6,562 bases of DNA, from the NCBI GenBank assembly GCA_028679405.1, contig JAJRBP010000107.1, positions 1 to 6,562 on the forward strand, in the 5' to 3' direction. The notes beneath the pieces are model-generated. The model was given only the letters and a program-made list of their open reading frames with translations, ran no database searches and was not told the origin of the DNA. Positions within the stretch are counted from its first letter, which is position 1. Each line of letters begins with the position of its first letter. Below are positions 1-5,580 of the stretch, piece by piece. A program made the position numbers and the translations under genes. Source of the stretch: Methanoregulaceae archaeon (GTDB taxonomy: Archaea > Halobacteriota > Methanomicrobia > Methanomicrobiales > Methanospirillaceae).

Positions 1-900
1 TTCGTTCACCGACATCATCATGACATTGAATATGCTGACGGCCGCGACGACGAGGGAGATTGCCCCAATCGCCATCATCATCGAGGAGAGGGTGCCGATC
101 GTCGAGGTTATGGTGGAGAGGCGGGAACTCGGGTCGGTGATCCTGACGACGTCCTTCCTGCTGTTCAGCTTCGCATCGATCGCCTGCTCGGTCGCGTTGA
201 TGGTATCGATGTCGCTGACGATCACGTTCACCTGGTTGTAGGTCGGGGCGTCGTACTGGTCGGTGTACCAGCTCTTGGATACGATGATCGCATTGTCCGC
301 GTTGACGTTATCCGACGAGACGCCCCGCGCCTCGAGGATCCCCGCGACCCGGAGGGAGGGGCGGGATTCATCGGACGGCGACCCGAGCTTGACCCTGGTC
401 CCGGGTTTCACGTCGAAGTTCGTGGCAATTGTCGCGCCCACGAGGACCTCGTTATCGTTCTCTATGTTCGTCCCTTCCGCGATGGTGAGGAACCTGGCGA
501 GGTCGTTCGGTTCCATCGCATAGAGCGACCCCCTTCCGGGGAGGGAATTGATCGTATATTGCGTACTGTTCGAGATGATCGGGATAACCGCACCGGCAGA
601 GCCTACCGCCGTCCGGATCTGCGTGAGCTGGCTCTTTGTAATCCCTGTCTGGGAGGAGGAAGAGGACTGCATAATGAAGAACGTCCCCGGTGGTCCCATC
701 CGCACTGTATCGGGCGAGATGACGATGGTGTTTGCATTCGAGGAGAGCTGGCTCTTCACCTGGAGCTGCATGTTGGCCCCGAGCATCCCCATCGCCGAGA
801 TCGCGACGACCCCTATCACGATACCTACCGATGCGAGGACGGAGCGGAGGAAATTCAGCCGCACGCTCCGCACCGAGAGGTCGAAGAAGATGTCCCTCAT
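1..900 (-). CDS. MacB-type ABC transporter permease (3' end cut off)
   Basis: This is a membrane subunit of a MacB/LolC-type ABC transporter, the mechanotransmission class that drives extracytoplasmic work with ATP. I translated 300 codons without a stop from the ATG at 900-898 to the left edge. Residues 1-15 are a basic cytoplasmic segment. Residues 16-40 form the first membrane helix (core VLASVGIVIGVVAISAMGML). Residues about 43-265 are a polar extracytoplasmic domain of the MacB_PCD type. Residues about 266-296 start the FtsX-type membrane domain, with SIFNVMMMSVNE matching the family pattern that runs into an ERTREIG-like motif. Relatives are about 400 residues long, so roughly 100 residues and the last two helices lie outside the window. 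The start overlaps the stop of the upstream ATPase gene as ATGA, which implies translational coupling. The substrate cannot be read from the sequence. Confidence 0.9.
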   Translation of the reverse strand, partial: MRDIFFDLSVRSVRLNFLRSVLASVGIVIGVVAISAMGMLGANMQLQVKSQLSSNANTIVISPDTVRMGPPGTFFIMQSSSSSQTGITKSQLTQIRTAVGSAGAVIPIISNSTQYTINSLPGRGSLYAMEPNDLARFLTIAEGTNIENDNEVLVGATIATNFDVKPGTRVKLGSPSDESRPSLRVAGILEARGVSSDNVNADNAIIVSKSWYTDQYDAPTYNQVNVIVSDIDTINATEQAIDAKLNSRKDVVRITDPSSRLSTITSTIGTLSSMMMAIGAISLVVAAVSIFNVMMMSVNE

Positions 901-1577
901 GATCCCGCGACCCTCCCGTCTTCGAGCTGGATCGTCCGATGGGCGTAGTCCGCGACCTTCGGGTCGTGGGTGACGAGGATGATGGTCTTTCCTGTCTCGT
1001 GGAGATGCACAAGGATATCCATGATCTGTCGGCCGGTCTTGCTGTCGAGGTTCCCCGTCGGTTCATCGCACAGGAGGATCTTCGGTTCGTTCACGAGCGC
1101 CCTCGCGATGGCGACACGCTGCTGCTGGCCTCCGGAGAGCTGGCTCGGGCGGTGGGCGCTCATGGCCTCGTCAATCCCGACTGCATTGAGATATTCTCTC
1201 GCCCGGCCCGTCGTGTCCCGCTTCTTGTACTTCAGGATGAGCGGGTATTCCACGTTCTCGTAGGCCGAGAGGAGAGGGATCAGGTAAAATTTCTGGAAGA
1301 TGTACCCGATGACGTCCCTTCGCATGTGGGTACGTTCGAGGTTCGTCATCGATGCGACATCCCTGCCTTCGATCGACAGCACCCCGGTCGTCGGTACATC
1401 CAGTATTCCCAGCTGGTTCATCAGGGTGGATTTCCCTGAGCCGGAGGGCCCCATGATCGCGACGAATTCGTTCTCTTCGATGTCGAGCGAGACATGGTCG
1501 AGCGCATAGACGTCCCCGCTCTCGAGGTGATAGATCTTGCTGACGTCCTCCAGCCGGATAAGGGGACTGGTACTCAT
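897..1577 (-). CDS. ABC transporter ATP-binding protein, MacB/LolD family
   Basis: This is the cytoplasmic ATPase partner of the permease downstream. All nucleotide-binding motifs are intact. Numbered from the ATG at 1577 (226 residues): Walker A GPSGSGKST 43-51, Q-loop Gln95, signature LSGGQ 147-151, Walker B ILLCDEP with catalytic Glu172, D-loop NLDS 176-179, H-loop His204. The phrase GNLDSKTG and the length are typical of the MacB/LolD/FtsE group. I chose ATG 1577 because GGAAGG (1590-1585) lies 7 nt upstream, and because the reading then begins with a family-like N terminus (PLIRLEDVSKIY). A GTG at 1595 would add six residues and overlap the upstream stop as GTGA; it is a real alternative. 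The gene lies 14 bp after the surface-protein gene and overlaps the permease gene by 4 bp, so the three form one operon. Confidence 0.95.
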   Translation of the reverse strand: MSTSPLIRLEDVSKIYHLESGDVYALDHVSLDIEENEFVAIMGPSGSGKSTLMNQLGILDVPTTGVLSIEGRDVASMTNLERTHMRRDVIGYIFQKFYLIPLLSAYENVEYPLILKYKKRDTTGRAREYLNAVGIDEAMSAHRPSQLSGGQQQRVAIARALVNEPKILLCDEPTGNLDSKTGRQIMDILVHLHETGKTIILVTHDPKVADYAHRTIQLEDGRVAGS

Positions 1578-1591
1578 CGATTCGCCTTCCG

Positions 1592-2947
1592 TCACTGTTT
1601 CTGTTTCCGGATACCGGCCAGCTTCGCCCTGATGGGTTTCCGCTTCACGTAGAGGACGATTGCGGCGACGAGAATGATCGCTCCTGCAATTACCGGGTAA
1701 AATGCGGAAAGACCGCTCCCCCTGCTCCCGCCGATCGCGAACATGCTCCCGCCTCCCCGGCCGCTCCCCGGGACTCCGCCCTGGAAGCCACCGGAGCCCG
1801 TGTAGACTGTGCCCGATCCCTGCTGCACGGAAGAGCTGCCCGATGAGGCCGCATTACCGGTATTTCCGCCTGACGAAATTCCCCCGGCCTGCAGGTTGAG
1901 CGTCTTGTTCGTGGCATAGTTGTTCCCGTTCTCGTCCTTCCAGCGGAGTATTACGGGGACCTGCGAGAGGTCCTGGCAGGTGAACGTCAGTTCGAAGCTC
2001 GAGGAGTCGTCCGAGGCAAGGCTGCCCACGGCGTATTCCTGGTACTTCCCGGTAGGCTGGGCCGGGGAACCGACCGAGATGACAAGGCCTTTTGCATCAG
2101 ATATGCCGGCATTCGTCACGTCTCCGGTCATGTCATAATACGACCCCATGGAGGATACGGCCACGTTGTTGATGATCGGGACCGCCGCGGTCTTGTCCTC
2201 GCCGAGCCTGACAGGGTAGACCACGCTGACCGTGTGGGTATTGTCGCCGGCCTGGTAGCTTACGGTGAAAGTAAGGTCGGATTCCTGGTCCGGGGTGACC
2301 GAGAACGGTATCTCTGCCGAGCTGGTCGCACCGAGCGAGCTGATGAATTTCTTCGAGGGGGATACCTGGAGGCCGGAGCCTTCAGCGGTGACCATGATAT
2401 TCTTCAGGACGCCGTCCCTCGGGTTCACGATACTCAGTTCGACCGTTCCGGCATTACCGAGAGTGAATGCATCAGGTTCGCTCGAGATGCTTGCCTGGAT
2501 CTCCCTGGAATCGGTCACGAGCTTGAAGGACCCGTGGATAGAATTCCCTACCATGGGGGAGGCGGTGAACATCGGAAAGAAGGTGTTCTTGCCCTCCCCT
2601 GCATCGACCGAGACGAGAAAGATGAAATCCACGGTCGACCCGGGCCCGACATTGGTCTTGGCCTGGAAGGAATTCTTGGTGTATATATTGAGGTTGGAAT
2701 CGATGATCGTCGGATTTCCCAGGGTGACTGCCTGGTTTGCGGAATTGGTTACGTGGACCGTGACCGTGCCCGCCTCACCCGGATAGAATACCGGCGGGTC
2801 AAGTTCTACCCCGGAAACGTATACCTGTGCTGCCGCGGCCACTGCGGTGTCTGCGTTGTCCGAACTCGCGGTGGTATTGGCTGCTGCCGCGGTTGCCACG
2901 CATACCGCGAGAAGCGCGAGACCGATGAGAGAATATGGAATTTTCAT
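1592..2947 (-). CDS. Secreted, membrane-anchored COG1361/CARDB-type surface protein
   Basis: This is an exported protein of 451 residues. A signal peptide spans residues 1-23 (MKIPYSLIGLALLAVCVATA, then a likely cut after AAA). Three beta-rich CARDB-like segments follow at about 45-145, 148-245 and 252-350; the first has FYPGEAGTVTVHVTN, the usual opening of such Ig-like repeats. Residues 355-412 are a Gly/Ser-rich linker. Residues 414-433 are a C-terminal membrane helix, ending in a basic cytoplasmic tail (KRKPIRAKLAGIRKQKQ). I chose ATG 2947 because GAAGGA (2961-2956) lies 8 nt upstream and the signal peptide then starts at residue 1. An in-frame ATG at 2998 would add 17 residues without a clear ribosome site. 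It is the first gene of the operon with the ABC ATPase and permease. Known: COG1361 proteins often neighbour such transporters in methanogens. Inferred: it acts as the extracellular partner of the pump. Confidence 0.88.
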   Translation of the reverse strand: MKIPYSLIGLALLAVCVATAAAANTTASSDNADTAVAAAAQVYVSGVELDPPVFYPGEAGTVTVHVTNSANQAVTLGNPTIIDSNLNIYTKNSFQAKTNVGPGSTVDFIFLVSVDAGEGKNTFFPMFTASPMVGNSIHGSFKLVTDSREIQASISSEPDAFTLGNAGTVELSIVNPRDGVLKNIMVTAEGSGLQVSPSKKFISSLGATSSAEIPFSVTPDQESDLTFTVSYQAGDNTHTVSVVYPVRLGEDKTAAVPIINNVAVSSMGSYYDMTGDVTNAGISDAKGLVISVGSPAQPTGKYQEYAVGSLASDDSSSFELTFTCQDLSQVPVILRWKDENGNNYATNKTLNLQAGGISSGGNTGNAASSGSSSVQQGSGTVYTGSGGFQGGVPGSGRGGGSMFAIGGSRGSGLSAFYPVIAGAIILVAAIVLYVKRKPIRAKLAGIRKQKQ

Positions 2948-2988
2948 ACCTGGTGTCCTTCTTTGTGTGCGGGGATTTGCATACTTTT

Positions 2989-3006
2989 TGTAAAACATAT
3001 TTTACA
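2989..3006. promoter_or_regulatory. 18-bp inverted repeat, candidate operator
   Basis: The sequence TGTAAAA-CATA-TTTTACA has perfect 7-bp arms and a 4-bp spacer. It lies 42 bp before the surface-protein start codon and just downstream of the TATA-like elements, close to where transcription should begin. This size and symmetry suit a dimeric helix-turn-helix repressor. The regulator is not identifiable. In RNA it would form only a weak AU-rich hairpin, so a DNA role is more likely. Confidence 0.5.
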
Positions 3007-3030
3007 TTTCTACTCTTAAGGATTTCTGTA

Positions 3031-3044
3031 GGAACATATATTCC
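3031..3044. promoter_or_regulatory. GGAA-N6-TTCC palindrome, NrpR-type operator candidate
   Basis: The sequence GGAACATATATTCC fits the GGAA-N6-TTCC operator core described for NrpR, the euryarchaeal nitrogen repressor studied in Methanococcus and Methanosarcina. Its centre (TATATG on the minus strand) could itself act as a TATA box, so a bound protein would block the promoter of the surface-protein/ABC operon. The match to the 8 fixed bases is exact. Eight bases can occur by chance about once in 65 kb, so function is inferred from the match plus its place in the promoter. Confidence 0.4.
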
Positions 3045-3057
3045 GGTGCCCCAAAAA

Positions 3058-3068
3058 GGTATAAAAAC
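3058..3068 (-). promoter_or_regulatory. TATA-like box for the surface-protein/ABC operon
   Basis: On the minus strand this reads GTTTTTATACC, close to an archaeal TATA box. Transcription would start about 25 nt further on, near 3037-3032, inside the GGAA-N6-TTCC palindrome. The opposite strand reads GGTATAAAAAC after a purine-rich stretch, so a plus-strand promoter into 3090-3200 is also possible. The direction is not settled by sequence alone. Confidence 0.4.
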
Positions 3069-3135
3069 GTCGGTCGCGGATGCTGGGGGCAGGAGTGTGG
3101 AACGGATACCTGGTCATTTAGCGTATGGAAGAATC

Positions 3136-3174
3136 CGGACCTCCGAAGGTCTGAAACAGGGCATGAAAGCCCTG
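3136..3174. other. Two tandem hairpins in the intergenic gap
   Basis: Two stem-loops sit 3 nt apart. The first spans 3136-3153: a 7-bp stem including one G-U pair, with a 4-nt loop. The second spans 3157-3174: CAGGGC and GCCCTG arms with a 6-nt loop. On the minus strand they lie in the 3' untranslated region of the small exported-protein gene and the second is followed by TTTCAG. On the plus strand they would lie inside a transcript from the GGTATAAAAAC element. I do not recognise a known RNA family. Confidence 0.35.
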
Positions 3175-3183
3175 ACAAAGAAG

Positions 3184-3203
3184 ACGGCGGACCTACCCGC
3201 CGT
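3184..3203 (-). terminator. Hairpin over the stop codon, possible terminator
   Basis: On the minus strand ACGGCGG and CCGCCGT form a perfect 7-bp GC-rich stem, with a 6-nt loop that contains the TAG stop of the small exported-protein gene. CTTCTTTG follows directly. It could end or stabilise that transcript. Archaeal termination depends more on T-runs than on hairpins and the T-tract here is interrupted, so this is only a candidate. Confidence 0.35.
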
Positions 3204-3990
3204 ACTCGATCGAGAAGTCGAAGTGATCGATCACGCCGCTCGCGGAAGTAAACTTCTCGTAGTCGAGGCTCGAAGACCTGCTCCGTGAATGGACGCTCGC
3301 GAAGGCCGAGACAGTCCCTACCGCCCCCGACACCCTCGTCGATGTCCCCGAAGGGGTGATGGTCGAGGACAGGGTGGTCGGACCCCCGCTGTCCACTGAA
3401 GTTCCGGAACCGGCTTGCGAGATGTCGGGTGAAACCGCCTGGACCGCCGCACCGCCCGAAGGTCCTCCCGAAGCCTGGCCCGATGTCTGGTTAGTACCCG
3501 GGGCCTCCTCCCGGGTGGAATTGTTTATCGCAGGGGATCCTGAATCCCGGGGTGAACTGGTCCTGTTCGCCCAGAGATCCTTCTGCCAGCCTGGAATCGC
3601 AGCCCACAGGTCCGGGTAAACTGCCGCATAGAACTCGCCTTCGGTCAGATTCAGTCCGATAAGCGCCCTCGTCCTGTTCATCTGCTCGTCCGTCGGAGTG
3701 AGAGTGAGATCGATTCGGCGTTTCACTGCTGGCTGCTGGTTATATTGTGCCTTCAGTTCCAGGGACATCTTCTCCCAGAGGTCCGGGGCCCGGTCCTGCA
3801 GCATTTCTCCTGCCGAAATATATGGCACTCCGGTGTCGGGATCGATCACTGCCTCCTCCCGGACGGTGAGGTTCCACCCTGGTCCAGAGCGGACCTCCAC
3901 GAAGGCTGCAGAAGCCTGGATAAATATAGAAATTACCAGAAATGCGATGATACCATACCGTGCCGCCCTGGTCCTGTCCAACCGTATCAC
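3193..3990 (-). CDS. Exported Ser/Thr/Gly-rich protein of unknown function
   Basis: I do not recognise this 265-residue protein. Residues 1-29 are a signal peptide (basic RLDRTRAARY, hydrophobic core GIIAFLVISIFI, likely cut near ASAAF). Residues 30-142 look folded and hold two PDLW motifs (69-72 and 126-129) within helix-like stretches rich in Trp and Tyr. Residues about 143-247 are low complexity, rich in Ser, Thr, Gly and Pro. The end (SGVIDHFDFSIEYGG) has no membrane anchor. Several Asn-X-Ser/Thr sites (for example Asn40, 105, 114, 142, 167) would allow N-glycosylation, so an extracellular or envelope place is likely. The start is GTG, with TGGAG about 10 nt upstream; the frame meets a stop further up and has no ATG there. 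A TATA-like box near 4080 and a leader hairpin precede it. It may be a lineage-specific surface protein. Confidence 0.72.
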   Translation of the reverse strand: MIRLDRTRAARYGIIAFLVISIFIQASAAFVEVRSGPGWNLTVREEAVIDPDTGVPYISAGEMLQDRAPDLWEKMSLELKAQYNQQPAVKRRIDLTLTPTDEQMNRTRALIGLNLTEGEFYAAVYPDLWAAIPGWQKDLWANRTSSPRDSGSPAINNSTREEAPGTNQTSGQASGGPSGGAAVQAVSPDISQAGSGTSVDSGGPTTLSSTITPSGTSTRVSGAVGTVSAFASVHSRSRSSSLDYEKFTSASGVIDHFDFSIEYGG

Positions 3991-4005
3991 TCCCGGCAGG
4001 CTCCA

Positions 4006-4042
4006 TGGCAGGCGGCGTGAGGTCTACTGGATCCGCCTGCCA
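4006..4042 (-). promoter_or_regulatory. Leader stem-loop touching the ribosome binding site
   Basis: On the minus strand TGGCAGGCGG (4042-4033) pairs perfectly with CCGCCTGCCA (4015-4006) over 10 bp, with a 17-nt loop. The stem ends exactly where the likely ribosome site TGGAG (4005-4001) of the GTG-started exported-protein gene begins. A second GCCTGCC copy (4001-3995) lies between that site and the start codon and could compete for the same 5' arm with 7 bp. That would trap the ribosome site in the loop. The pairing is visible; a switching role is inference. Confidence 0.5.
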
Positions 4043-4078
4043 CATGCGCCTTTCGTATCAGACGGTCTTTCCGGGATC

Positions 4079-4089
4079 TCTATAAATAT
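4079..4089. promoter_or_regulatory. TATA-like element in the divergent promoter region
   Basis: The plus strand reads TCTATAAATAT and the minus strand ATATTTATAGA, so it could serve either direction. For the minus-strand exported-protein gene, transcription would start near 4055 and give a leader of about 65 nt that contains the 10-bp stem-loop. For the plus-strand YjbQ gene it would give a leader of about 100 nt. A second plus-strand candidate, GCTAAATAATC (4179-4189), would put the start almost at the YjbQ ATG. Confidence 0.5.
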
Positions 4090-4149
4090 TGATAGGATGG
4101 CTCCGGTTCAATGCAGGCGGGTATCCTTGGTGGAACGCGGGGAGGCGAT

Positions 4150-4180
4150 GCCTCTGCTCCCTGGAAAAGAAAGCAGAGGC
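4150..4180 (+). repeat. 9-bp inverted repeat upstream of the YjbQ gene
   Basis: GCCTCTGCT (4150-4158) and AGCAGAGGC (4172-4180) are perfect complements around a 13-nt A/G-rich loop. The repeat ends 12 nt before the GGAGG ribosome site and touches the TATA-like GCTAAATAATC. It may be an RNA hairpin in the leader, or an operator over the promoter if transcription starts near the ATG. Confidence 0.4.
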
Positions 4181-4210
4181 TAAATAATCTCCGGAGGCAA
4201 ATCCCGGTGT

Positions 4211-4624
4211 ATGTTCCGGACGACACTGACGGTAAAGACGCATGGAGAAGGGGAGATCGTGGATATCACCGATGAGACGAGGCGTATCGTCCGCGAGAGC
4301 GGGACAGAGGAAGGGCTCGTCAACCTCTTCATTACCGGGTCCACCGCGGCCCTCACGACAACCGAATTCGAACCCGGAGTGCTCTCGGACCTGAAACGGG
4401 CCCTCTCGGTGGCCGCCCCTGATGGGATCGTCTATGCACACGACAGCAGGTGGGGCGACGGGAACGGCCGTTCGCACGTGAAAGCCTCGCTGGTAGGTCC
4501 CTCGATAACCATTCCGGTCGGCGGAGGGGAGCCGATGCTCGGTACATGGCAGCAGGTCGTCCTCCTCGAGCTGGATGTAAGGCCTGACCGGACGAGGACG
4601 ATAATCTGCACGGTCACCGGCTAA
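4211..4624 (+). CDS. YjbQ/UPF0047 family protein (possible thiamine phosphate synthase)
   Basis: This is a full-length (137 residues) cytoplasmic YjbQ/UPF0047 protein. Conserved family stretches visible are FITGSTAALTTTEFEPG (40-56), YAHD (75-78), DGNGRSHVKASLVGPS (83-98), LGTWQQ (110-115) and the closing ELDVRPDRTR (120-129). Known: the E. coli member has weak thiamine phosphate synthase activity in vitro and many databases use that name; its true role is unsettled. Here the family's usual His-Thr-(Thr/Ser)-Ala motif reads Gly-Ser-Thr-Ala, as I recall for an archaeal subgroup, so the enzyme name should be held loosely. The only usable start is ATG 4211, with GGAGG at 4193-4197, a longish 13-nt spacing. 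The radical SAM gene begins 37 bp after the stop, which suggests co-transcription. Confidence 0.9.
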   Translation: MFRTTLTVKTHGEGEIVDITDETRRIVRESGTEEGLVNLFITGSTAALTTTEFEPGVLSDLKRALSVAAPDGIVYAHDSRWGDGNGRSHVKASLVGPSITIPVGGGEPMLGTWQQVVLLELDVRPDRTRTIICTVTG

Positions 4625-4638
4625 AATCCGATCAAAAG

Positions 4639-4670
4639 GGTGAGGGAAAGGGGACTACACGGTGAGGGAA
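4639..4670 (+). repeat. 10-bp direct repeat across the radical SAM gene start
   Basis: GGTGAGGGAA occurs at 4639-4648 and again at 4661-4670, 22 bp apart. The second copy contains the GTG used here as the radical SAM start. Each copy contains a purine-rich GGTGAGG that resembles a ribosome site, though neither is well spaced from the GTG. Confidence 0.4.
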
Positions 4671-5579
4671 TCAGGATCTCCCGGAGCCTGGGGATGTGAG
4701 AGCATTTCGGATCAGGATCATGAGGAACACGGGACTGGGGATCGCGGGTTGAAGATCTCTGAGAAGCCCTGCCGGTCTGCACTCGTCAGGTCAGGGATCC
4801 CGGGGATCGGGTATTGCATAAACCCCTACTCCGGCTGCGGTCATGGCTGCATTTACTGTTACGCCTCTTTCATGAAGCGTTTCCTTGGTACCGGTGAACC
4901 CTGGGGGAGCTTTGTCCAGGTGAAGACGAACGTCTCCGACAGGCTCGTAAAGGACCTGAGGAAGTGCAGGCATGACCGGGTGATGCTCTCGAGCGTCACC
5001 GATCCGTACCAGCCGGTCGAGGAGGTGTACAGGCTCACCCGTTCATGTCTCGGGATCCTTGCCGGGACCGATCTCCCGGTCTCGATCCTCACCAAATCCG
5101 ATCTGGTCCTGCGGGACCTCGACCTCCTGAAAAAATTCAGTGACATCGAGGTCGGGTTCTCGATCACGACCGCCGACGACCGGATTGCGGAGATCCTGGA
5201 GCCTGGTGCGACGCCGCCGTCCCGGAGGTTCGCCGCGATCGCAAAGCTGAGTGCAGCAGGGATCAGGACCTGGGTCTTCATCGCCCCGGTTATCCCCGGG
5301 CTCGGGGACAGCGAAGGAGCACTCCGGGAGATCCTCGGGAACGCACGGTCGGCAGGTGCCCTGGACGTGGAGTACGACCCGCTCAACTGCTATCCGTCAG
5401 CTCGTTCCAATCTTACGAGTATTTTTAAAAAGAACTGGCCTGAATTTCTGCCCGGCCTCGAGGAGGCCTGCCGCAATCCTGCAGCCTGGCGGTCGGGACT
5501 CGGCTCGAAAGCCGCCCGACTCTGGAAAGAGTACGGGTATCCGCTTCACCGGGATGAAAAGAGGGGCCGACCGGACTAG
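4662..5579 (+). CDS. SPL-like radical SAM protein (COG1533 family)
   Basis: This is a radical S-adenosylmethionine enzyme of the spore-photoproduct-lyase-like COG1533 group. The [4Fe-4S] cluster motif CxxxCxxC is Cys59, Cys63 and Cys66 (CGHGCIYCYA), preceded by the family N terminus KISEKPCRSAL and GIPGIGYCINPYSG. Other family marks are EPWGSFVQVKTN (79-90), TDPYQPVE (113-120), LTKSDLVLRDLDLL (143-156), GFSITTADD (165-173), EPGATPPSRR (180-189) and APVIPGL (208-214). Archaeal members are widespread but their reaction is unknown; true photolyase activity should not be assumed. The start is uncertain: GTG 4662 is used here, but TTG 4749 would remove an unusual acidic 29-residue extension and give the normal family start. 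It follows the YjbQ gene by 37 bp and probably shares its transcript. Its stop lies 1 bp from the convergent UPF0147 stop. Confidence 0.9.
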   Translation: MRESGSPGAWGCESISDQDHEEHGTGDRGLKISEKPCRSALVRSGIPGIGYCINPYSGCGHGCIYCYASFMKRFLGTGEPWGSFVQVKTNVSDRLVKDLRKCRHDRVMLSSVTDPYQPVEEVYRLTRSCLGILAGTDLPVSILTKSDLVLRDLDLLKKFSDIEVGFSITTADDRIAEILEPGATPPSRRFAAIAKLSAAGIRTWVFIAPVIPGLGDSEGALREILGNARSAGALDVEYDPLNCYPSARSNLTSIFKKNWPEFLPGLEEACRNPAAWRSGLGSKAARLWKEYGYPLHRDEKRGRPD

Positions 5580-5580
5580 A

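Noticed and set aside
452..1066. Minus-strand open frame overlapping the ATPase and permease genes
   Set aside because: It is an Arg- and Pro-rich frame-shifted shadow of two well-supported ABC transporter genes.
2885..2947. Possible lipoprotein signal (LAVC) in the surface protein
   Set aside because: Val before the Cys does not fit a lipobox, the hydrophobic core continues past it, and AAA|N gives a better ordinary signal peptidase site. The protein also has its own C-terminal anchor.
2234..3019. Long plus-strand open frame (261 codons) opposite the surface-protein gene
   Set aside because: It is antisense to a gene with a clear signal peptide, repeats and anchor. Its translation has no recognisable domain and it reflects codon bias of the real gene.
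3136..3180. Box C/D guide RNA, because CTGA occurs after each hairpin
   Set aside because: No RTGATGA box C is present at the needed distance, and the strong stems are unlike C/D RNAs.
2935..3288. Plus-strand open frame crossing the gap 2948-3192
   Set aside because: Its translation crosses two operator-like palindromes and hairpins and ends antisense to the exported-protein gene. It has no ribosome site and no family resemblance.
5415..5432. TTTTTAAAAA as a promoter or terminator
   Set aside because: It lies inside the radical SAM gene and encodes Ile-Phe-Lys-Lys in a conserved frame. No gene starts downstream on either strand at a suitable distance.
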